Assembly (NCBI GenBank): GCA_023055425.1
Contig: JALGPY010000006.1
Location: 93,159,935-93,223,934, forward strand
Origin: Linanthus parryae
Taxonomy: Eukaryota; Streptophyta; Magnoliopsida; Ericales; Polemoniaceae
Direction: 5' to 3'
Length of the DNA stretch: 64,000 bases
A program made the translations under genes and the position numbers. A model generated the notes under the pieces. It saw only the letters and a program-made list of their open reading frames with translations. It searched no databases and was not told where the DNA came from. Positions 56,307 to 64,000 of the stretch are shown here, one piece after another (position 1 is the stretch's first letter; each line of letters begins with the position of its first letter).

Positions 56307-57438
56307 CAGCTCACAGCTCCTCCATTCACGCAAAACAAGCATCCCGACTGCGATCTGTAGTCATCTTTGTCGGTTTGGAAGCTTGCATCAGTGTAACCAA
56401 TTACACTTAGCTCTTTCTTACCTCCAAATATCAATAACGCATCCTTAGTTCTTCTCAAGTACTTTAGGATATTCTTGACAGCAATCCAATGACTCTCACC
56501 CGGATTGGACTGATATCTGCTTACCATACTCAACGCGTATGATACGTCTAGTCTAGTACACAACATGGCGTACATGATGGATCCTATGGCCGAAGCATAG
56601 GGTATCCTACTCATGCGGTCCTTCCCAATCTCATTGGAAGGACAGTCAGTCTTAGATAAAGTGACTCCATGCGACATGGGCAAGAATCCCTTCTTGGAAT
56701 CTTGCATGTTGAACCTTTTCAACACTTTGTCTATATATGTACTTTGGCTTAGGCCGAGCAACTTTCTAGATCTATCCCTATATATCTTGATACGAAGTAT
56801 ATAAGTTGCATCTCCTAAGTCCTTCATTGCGAAACACTTTCCTAGCCAATCTTTAACAGATTGCAGAGTAGGAATGTCATTTACAATGAGTCGTATGTCA
56901 TCCACATACAAGACCAGAAACACTACAGAGCTCCAACTAACCTTCTTGTAAACACAGGGCTCATCTTCGTTCTTCATGAAGCCAAACTCTTTGACAGCGT
57001 CATCAAAATGTCGATTCCAACTCCTAGAGGCTTGCTTTAATCCATAAATGGATCTTTACAGCTTCCAGACTTTATTGGCATTCTCTGGATCCTCAAAACC
57101 CTCCGGTTGTGTCATGTACACATCCTCGAGGAGGTTCCCATAAAGGAACGATGTTTTGACATCCATTAGCCAAATCTCGTAGTCATAGTAGGCTGCAATA
57201 GCAAGTAGAATTCGATTTAGTCATGGCGACTGGTGAAAAGGTATCATCATATTCAATACCATGAATCTGTTTATACCCTTTAACCTCCAATCGCCCCTTG
57301 TAGGCAACTACCTTGCCATCCATGCCGGTCTTCTTCTTGAAGACCCACTTGCCCCCGATGGGACAAGCCCCTTCATGTGGTTTCACCAAAGTCAATACTT
57401 TGTTGGTATACATGGATCCATTTCGGATCTCATGTTTT
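56307..57438 (-). pseudogene. Copia A reverse transcriptase and RNase H start
   Basis: From 57438 down, the minus strand reads EIRNGSMYTNKVLTLVK, GGKWVFKKKTGMDGKV and KGYKQIHGIEYDDTFSPVAM (about 57420-57220). Then, after frame changes, MDVKTSFLYGNLLEDVYMTQPEGFEDP, a stop before RSIYGLKQASRSW (about 57055), and FLVLYVDDIRLIV with the catalytic YVDD box (about 56910). MKDLGDATYILRIKIYRD, SAIGSIMYAMLCTRLDVSYAL, GESHWIAVKNILKYLRRTKD and the RNase H start GYTDASFQTDKDDYRSQSG follow, and it breaks off at NGGAVS where the gypsy element begins. The catalytic Asp residues are present; the stop and frameshifts make it inactive. Confidence 0.9.
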
Positions 57439-58123
57439 TGTAGGGTTTTGATCATGGATGCGCAGCGGAAAGATAAGAAATTCATCCAATCAAGACTCTC
57501 CAAGGATCACAGGAAGAGAAATCATGACGATGGTAAGACAATAGTGTTATGTACCTTTAAGGTCTCCTTGATGACTTCTAACGAGAAAATTATCACGTCT
57601 CTACGGTTGATCCACGCCTAGAGATGAGATCTAGATCTTACAAACGCCTTGTGCTAGATAGTAGGAGTGGAAGAGGATGAAGAAATCACACAACACAACA
57701 CCAAGGAGAGGGGCGGCCTCTCTTGAGGCCGACGGGGTGGGCGGACGACAAGGGGGCTTCAGCCTCCTTGTTTGTGGGCCTGTCAAACGGGCGGGTTGGG
57801 CGGGTTGCGCCCGTTTAAAAACGGGTTCATGTATGAATGAGCCCAGCCCGCCCTGCCCGTTTAACATGCATGGGTCAAATGGGCGGGCTATGATGGGTCT
57901 ATACAAACCCATGCCCGCCCATTTAGCTCGTCCAGCCAAATACTCTATTAAGATAGTTACATTCACTTCAGCACTAACATCTATACGACACCACCAGTTC
58001 AGTACTACTTGGTGTATTCTAAAAAAAAAGTTCACTACTTGGTGTGGAGGGATCTGTTCCCATATTAAACAGAGGATGGATCTGTTGGTGGAAATTGGGG
58101 GGGGGGGAGACTAAGGTACTCGC

Positions 58124-61100
58124 TGAAACGACCCGGGATCTCGGTTCAGGGTTAAAGAGACAATCGACAACCAAAAGTAGAAATATACTATTAAGATTAC
58201 ATTTCGCATAAAGTACATAACAAAATTTCGATAATAAGTACAATTTAAAACATAACATTTGTGATCTACTAAGTGATCTAAGTTAAGCTATACTTCTTCG
58301 TCTCGTTCCAGCGTTCCCATCCCCCACTTTGATTGACGACCTGCGGTTTTAAAATGGCAAAAGCCGACGCAGTTTTGAAGAAATTGATCAGTAAAAACTG
58401 AGTAAGTACACACTACGACATGTAAAGCAACGAGTGGCACGGAAGCATGAGTTGAAACAAATCAGAAGTTAAACAGTAAAACTATCATATTGGAGAATTT
58501 GGATCAACTTGAAGTAACCGCGTAACAAAAACCTCTCAATTTAATAACATTGAGAAACCACGAGTAGTTGGTAAAATATAGAGAGTAAACAAGTTCATTT
58601 GAACTGATAACGATAGTAGTTCATGAGTAGCCAAGATTTACAATTCATTTTGAATCGAATAGGGCATATCAAGAGCCACAAACAACATTAATAAGTAGTC
58701 AATTTTTAATTTCGACTTCAATCAACAGTTTAATTTAGCTGAGGCGTGTCAAGAGCCACCAGCAGGATCGATGTAAACAGAGGGATCACGAAATAATCAC
58801 TAAGGGTTCCTTCTAGGGTCTATCAAACCCTATTTCACCTGAGCGTTAAGGGAGTCCATTCGTCAACCCCGCTCACAACATTAGCTAAAAGGCCTTAAGT
58901 GTCGACACCCCTATACCGTAGTGACCCTTACAAGTATAAGTAGCACTCTATAGCTCTATAAAACCCTTGGCCTCAATAACTTGGTACATTTTGGCTCATC
59001 GGGGGCGGATTTTTGAACATTGACGTTCTATCCAATAATAAGGAGCATTGCTTCAATGGTCTTAGCCATAAGAAAATGGAGGATCGCTTGACGCCTCCCA
59101 TTAATAACAATACTCTGTACATCGTCCTAAGTCTATTAGAGGTATTTTATTTCTTCTCTTTCACATAACCAAAATCAACATATCAACATTTCACAAGTAA
59201 TTTCCGAGAGTTCACAAAGGAGATGAATAAAATAGTTTAACAACATTCGAGTGGAAAATATGCATTCTCATACTTTTTCATATAACAAGCATACATTTGA
59301 AACATCACACACATGTGCACATTTGATATAAAAAGATCGTACATATGTACTTACCACTGAGATGAAGAACAATCAAAATCAAGAAACTAAGTCTAGCACT
59401 CCGACGACAACCGCTCTCTCCTACGGGGTCGATGTCTACAATCACACGTTTGACGTACTCGTTATAACCAATTTACACATTCATAATAAAAATGAAAACC
59501 TACATGTCACATAGTCCTAAATTTCACTAATGCACATATAATGATGTTTAATTATCAAAACAAGTCCAACAAAACACCTAGAAGTTCAAAAATTCAAGTT
59601 TTTTAAAAAAAAATATGAAACTACAATTCTAGACAGAATTGTAGCTCTGACTTTGGAGTCATATTTACCATATCAAATCATCTACTAAAATTTTGAAATT
59701 AATGTATGATGAACCTATATGTGTCTACTTTCAGAAACATCAAGAAAATCATGCATAGCTATTATAAAACTCAATTTACAAATATAACAAACACTGCAAT
59801 GCAGAGACATGTTTGGAAGAAAGTTTCAACTTTGAAGACCAATTACTACTACTTGGAGAAAAGGAAAAATGCCTATATTCTCCAGAATGAATCCCTTATG
59901 TGTCTAGTTTCATCACAAGAAAGATTTGGTGCCATAAGTTTCTGGAAATGAGATTTTTAACAAAAATGGTAAAACTTGTCCAAAAATAGAGTTTCAGAAA
60001 ACATGAAACTTAGAATGAGCATATCTCCCTAACCAAAAAGGCTATGGAGTTGAATTTTCTTTCAAAATGACCCTCTCTGAGTCTAGTTTCAGAATATGAA
60101 AGAGTTAAAAATTCTACAGAGACAAAATTTAGAGATAATATACGTTTTTCACAAACTGGTCAGATTGTAAAGACATGCAATTTTCACCAAGAACACTCAA
60201 AACATGATCAATCCACTTCCATCATACATGCAACTTGAGAAATATGTTTTTATGCTCAAATACAACAAGTTAGACATACAAAAAGAGATCAAACAAGAAA
60301 TTTGGGGAATCATGTGAAGAATTTGAAAAAAAACAAGTTTAAAGTCTCCAATTCATGTTCTAGACACACATGCAAGCAAAGATCAAGAAGTTTTCTATCA
60401 TTATGATGAAAGTAACATCAAAATGCACAAATTTAAATAGGAATGAAAGCATACAAATGAGCCTTAAGAGAGACATTTGGGATAATAATGGTGCTTGGAG
60501 AAGCTTGAAGTCCATGAGAGCTTGAAAACCCCTTTAATGGAGGGAATTTTGATGTAAGGGAAATGTGATGATGAAGAAGATGATGATGAAACTAACATCA
60601 CACAAATGAAAATAGAAAAGAGATGCTTACAAGACCTTGATGAGCTTAAAATCATGAAGAAGATGAAGAAAATAGCTCCCCCCATGCATAGTATGACCTT
60701 GGACTTGAGTTTTTCATGAATTTGAAGGTGAAAAATGATGTGTTTGGAGGTGTTTTTCTGAGGTCAACTCTCCAATCCGGGAATGGAGTTTTTTGGAGAG
60801 AGAATGGAGATTTTGAGTGTTCTTCAATGTAGAAAATGAGTGGAGGAGAATATGATGATGATGCATATGGTGTGAGTTAGTGTGGGAGTGTGTATGTGTG
60901 TGTATGTATGTATAAGAGTAGTCATGAGGATATTATTTTATTGATGTTGACCAAAAGGATGGTAAGAGCACTTGGGGTAAAAATATCATTTACATGAATT
61001 GATGGATGGAGTTGAAATAATAAAACCAATAGTAAAGGGGGTAAAATGTAATTTTCAATTACTAACCATCACATACAAGTTAATTTTATAAATTAGAACA

Positions 61101-61522
61101 TTTCAAACAAGTTACTATGTGTATAAGTATCAAATTCTACATTTACAAAACTACATAAATGTCCCAAGTATACCAAATAAATTTTAGATAGTATTACTCA
61201 AGTAACCAAAACTACAAAATACTCAAAAATGAACTTTTATAAAATCATAAATGTCAAATGACACCCTTATACTTTGAAACCAATAATAAGTCAAGAACAA
61301 GTTTGAAATATAACTTTCTTAAAATTTTCAAATATTATTTTCTTTTCGAAATGACCAAATAACCCCTAACTTAATTACGGGGTATTACAAATGACACCCT
61401 TATACTTTGAAACCAATAATAAGTCAAGAACAAGTTTGAAATATAACTTTCTTAAAATTTTAAAATATTATTTTCTTTTCTAAATGACCAAATAACCCCT
61501 AACTTAAATACGGGGTATTACA
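58124..61522 (-). repeat. 3.4-kb gypsy-type solo LTR inside the hAT element
   Basis: The minus strand begins TGTAATACCCCGTATTTAAG and ends CCGGGTCGTTTCA. A perfect TSD CTCGC lies at 58119-58123 and 61523-61527. The first 133 bp (minus strand) are tandemly duplicated: 61256-61388 and 61389-61521, each ending with the cggggtattaca terminus. It shares cgacctgcggttttaaaat with the solo LTR at 44835-47618. The ORFs inside are short and unrecognised. Confidence 0.82.
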
Positions 61523-61538
61523 CTCGCCGCCGCTGTTG

Positions 61539-61790
61539 ATGGCGGAGGCGGAGACGCGGAGGAGTGAGGAGTTGTCGCCGATTGAGTTCTCCAGCACCCG
61601 TTTAACCCAATTTCAGGACGAGGGCTTTGTCGAGGACTTGCTAAAGATCGTCGGCCGTTCGTACAGATCGTTGCTGCTTGTCGGGGATCTGCTTCACTCC
61701 GCCATCAATCGCCGTCGCAGACAACCTCAATCGCCGGCGAAACTGAAAGAAATAACCTCCGACAACCGCTCCACCGCCGTCTCCCTCTAA
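61539..61790 (+). pseudogene. GC-rich, exon-like fragment carried by the hAT element
   Basis: An ORF of about 83 codons starts MAEAETRRSEELSPIEFSST and runs on through a Leu-rich stretch (about residues 32-56) to an Arg-rich end. Its base composition is much richer in GC than the flanking LTR DNA, and it continues in other frames to about 61940 (gcgatggcggagccagagag). I do not recognise the protein. It may be a captured host-gene fragment or part of an original transposon UTR. Confidence 0.35.
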
Positions 61791-62365
61791 TCAGCAATCG
61801 GCGGAGAAGCTGTGGCTGACTACCGGATCGTCGAGTCCGTCGTCTACATCTTCGGCGATCTGGAGAATCGGATTAAAGGAGGCGGCGGCTGGGTGGTGGC
61901 GATGGCGGAGCCAGAGAGAAGACAGAAGACGGGGGAAGAGTAGGGGAATTGGGAAAGTTTTTTGTTTTTCTTTTCTTTTTACATTTATCACTTATTTTTA
62001 TTTTTTATTTTTTTTTACCTTTCTCTCTTTATTCCAAAACAACTAAATAAAGGTATTTCAAAAAAACCAAAAACAACTAAATAAAGGAGTATAGATAGTA
62101 TAAAGAATACAAATAGTTGGGCTAAACGGGGCCCAATAACAAACCCACACCCGCCCATTTAAGTATGGGTTAAAATGGGTTGGGCAATAGTTGCCCATTC
62201 ATTGCAATGGGCGGGTTTTGGCCCATTTAAAGGTTGCGGGCATGGGCGGGCAAATGGGCTGGGTTGCTTTTGACAGGCCTACTTGTTTGTCTTGCTCTCT
62301 CCTTCCATCTCTCATACTCAAAGTATGTTATGAGCATAAGTTGTAGGGAAGGAAGCTAGGAGAAT

Positions 62366-62376
62366 CCTTTATATAG
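62366..62376 (-). promoter_or_regulatory. TATA region of the copia B LTR
   Basis: cctttatatag reads ctatataaagg on the minus strand. The same sequence is at the same place in the copia A LTR (44277-44287). Confidence 0.55.
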
Positions 62377-63328
62377 TCCAACAATTCCTTGTTTACTACA
62401 TAAAGGCCCTATCCTAATCCTACTCAAGTTTGGATTAGTCCAACTTGCATATTAGTCCTACTAAGTTAGCAAGTTGTTGAGATTTGATCCTTCTAACTAA
62501 TTAATCATATTAATTAATTATTTCCCAAGTCTAGTTCACCTCTATATGGTAGTAACTATTTACTAATATGCAGCGGCCTCTAGCAAGACATCCATTCTAG
62601 CCAACAAATAGAATAGTCATCATGACAAACATTTGTTCAAGCATTGTCTCATCCCTCTGCCTCAATATCCGAATTGGACACGAGACATACAAGTCACACT
62701 CGTATATCCAATCCACAGTTCCTCGATCCTGGGAATAGCCTTATTCGTGCAAATAACATCAATATCCTATATGGATTTATTTGAGTCTGGCCAAACATTC
62801 TATAAGCACTATCCCTCGAGTGGCCTAGGATATTTGCTCCCGTTATGTGGGAGGGAAAAATTCTATCTACGTCTACTACGAGGTACACGCCTTTATGGCT
62901 ACCCAGACACGGTGTAGCATTTGACGCTACCACAATCACAATAATCCACAACTAGATAATCTAGTGACTTCAAGTCTAAGGATGACAATACCATTGTCAC
63001 CGCGAGAAGCGCTTGTGACTTTACATAACATGTATGTAGCCTTCTCGGAGTTGGGTCAATCCAGTATGCCATTATTCCTAATGCACACCCATGTGTTGGA
63101 TCATGATATCTCCATACCAATCCAACCCCATACTAGTCTATAGATGATTGTCCCATTAATCATTATAATGGACTAGGGATATTTAAGATAAACAACGCAA
63201 TTGCAAATCTAAGGACTTCATTATATTAAATATCCAATAAATAATACAATGAATATTCTAGCCAATTTATTGTTCATACCAAACTAGATTGCCTCTAGGG
63301 CACCTATTCCAACAGTCTCCCACTTGCA

Positions 63329-64000
63329 CTAGAGCCAATCCGGTGCATATCGTATGCTAATGCTCCTAGTGTGCCCTTCATGCTTGCGCTGAACAAGCGG
63401 CTTTGTAAGAGGATCTGACATATTCTCATCTGTAGGAATCTTGCATATCCGAACGTCTCCTCTTTCGACAATATCTCGAATAAGATGGAACTTCCTGAAT
63501 ACGTGCTTGGATTTCTGGTGCGACCTGGGTTCCTTTGATTGCGCGATCGCTCCAGTGTTGTCACAATACAAATCTATTGGATCCGTAATGCTAGGAACCA
63601 CACCAAGCTCAGTAATGAACTTTCTAATCCAAACAGCCTCTTTTGCTGCGCCATTTGCAGCAATATACTCAGCCTCTGTTGTAGAATCAGCTACCGTCTC
63701 TTGCTTGGAACTCTTCCAGCTCACCGCTGCTCCATTCTGGCAGAATACAAACCCCGACTGTGATCTGAAATCATCTATGTTGGTCTGGAAGCTTGCATTC
63801 GTGTAACCCTTTACACGCAACTCTCCATCTCCTCCAAATATCAAGAATGCATCCTTAGTTCTTCTCAAGTACTTTAAGATGTTCTTGACAGCAATCCAGT
63901 GACTCTCACCTGGATTGGACTGATATCGGTGTGTCATACTCAATGCATATGACACGTCTGGTCTTGTACATAATATGACGTACATGATGGATCCTATGGC
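63329..64000 (-). pseudogene. Copia B RT end and RNase H
   Basis: The minus strand is open from the window edge to the stop at 63329 (at least 223 codons). It reads IMYVILCTRPDVSYALSM and GESHWIAVKNILKYLRRTKD, then RNase H with KGYTNASFQTNIDD, SSKQETVADSTTEAEYIA, DLYCDNTGAIAQSKEPRSH, FRKFHLIRDIVERGDV and PTDENMSDPLTKPL. The first catalytic residue, normally the Asp of YTDAS, is Asn here, so RNase H would be inactive although the frame is open. The purine tract (gtctcccact on +) follows at 63315, then the LTR. The element is truncated by the window edge. Confidence 0.88.

Larger units (their letters stand above)
43880..57438 (-). mobile_element. Copia A, minus strand, interrupted by nested insertions
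   Basis: The 3' LTR is in two pieces (48072-47624 and 44834-43880) around a gypsy solo LTR. Coding sequence follows upstream on the minus strand: RNase H end (48479-48087), then, beyond the 7.8-kb gypsy element, the RNase H start and RT (56307-57438). The RT is cut at 57438 by the LTR of copia B. With the insertions removed the LTR is about 1.4 kb, the same as in copia B. The LTR edge reads TATTGGAGTAGGTGCCCTAC at 48072, against TGTTGGAATAGGTGCCCTAG in B. Confidence 0.85.
57775..62281. mobile_element. hAT-type non-autonomous element inside the copia B LTR
   Basis: Ends are TGGGCCTGTCAAACGGGC and, on the opposite strand, TAGGCCTGTCAAAAGCAACC. A perfect 8-bp TSD CTTGTTTG lies at 57767-57774 and 62282-62289. 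Subterminal parts are rich in gcccgccc/gggcgggtt. Without the nested solo LTR it is about 1.1 kb. No transposase was found. It carries a GC-rich, exon-like piece at 61539-61940. Confidence 0.88.
57439..64000 (-). mobile_element. Copia B, minus strand, continues beyond the window
   Basis: Same family as copia A. The 3' LTR (63314-62282 plus 57774-57439, about 1.36 kb) starts TGTTGGAATAGGTGCCCTAG and is interrupted by a hAT element. RNase H and the end of RT lie at 63329-64000. Its left edge lies directly against the RT of copia A. Its 5' end and second TSD are outside the window. Confidence 0.88.

Overview
The window is nuclear DNA of a dicot-type flowering plant. The evidence is two intron-bearing host genes with plant exon structures, and a background made almost entirely of plant transposable elements (Ty1-copia, Ty3-gypsy, plant-type LINE, hAT and PIF/Harbinger miniature elements). 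I cannot name the species. Where I call an element, I located its boundaries from terminal repeats and target-site duplications (TSDs) read by eye; these are given per entry.

Layout. 1-4.3 kb: a 51-bp minisatellite split by a LINE whose 5' part is inverted (twin-priming structure). 4.4-15.2 kb: a complete but inactivated Sirevirus-like copia element (4419-15197, TSD ATTGT), with an extra ORF after pol and a recurring CAAGGCCTTG palindrome. 15.5-18.7 kb: a decayed second copia. 20.6-24.9 kb: a secreted-type thioredoxin-h-like gene (+ strand, 3 exons) with an atypical CNAC active site and a broken duplicate of exon 1. 27.6-28.4 kb: two hAT miniature elements. 29.1-41.4 kb: a complete 10-exon minus-strand gene for mitochondrial enoyl-ACP/enoyl-CoA reductase (MECR), 375 codons, its introns enlarged by a copia fragment, a TRIM, a Tourist-like element and a hAT element. 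41.5-42.8 kb: a 1.2-kb PIF/Harbinger-like element about 110 bp upstream of the MECR start. 43.2-64.0 kb: a nest of minus-strand retroelements.

The nest can be dissected with TSDs. Copia A (its 3' LTR starts at 43880) is interrupted by a gypsy solo LTR (TSD CTCTA), by a young non-autonomous gypsy element of 7.8 kb (TSD CAGCT) and by a second copy of the same family, copia B. The 3' LTR of copia B is interrupted by a hAT element (TSD CTTGTTTG), which itself holds a 3.4-kb gypsy solo LTR (TSD CTCGC).

The most unusual object is the non-autonomous gypsy element at 48480-56306. It has an Asp-tRNA-type primer site and near-identical LTRs. It carries one uninterrupted 494-codon ORF with a Cys-rich N terminus and no recognisable pol. 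A 12-base polypurine-tract-like motif occurs five times across its interior. A covarying hairpin pair lies downstream of the ORF. Its U3 holds a cluster of a 14-bp near-palindrome, 11 copies in one LTR and 4 in the other. The two host genes are unrelated to each other and to the transposons; I see no operon-like or pathway linkage in the window.
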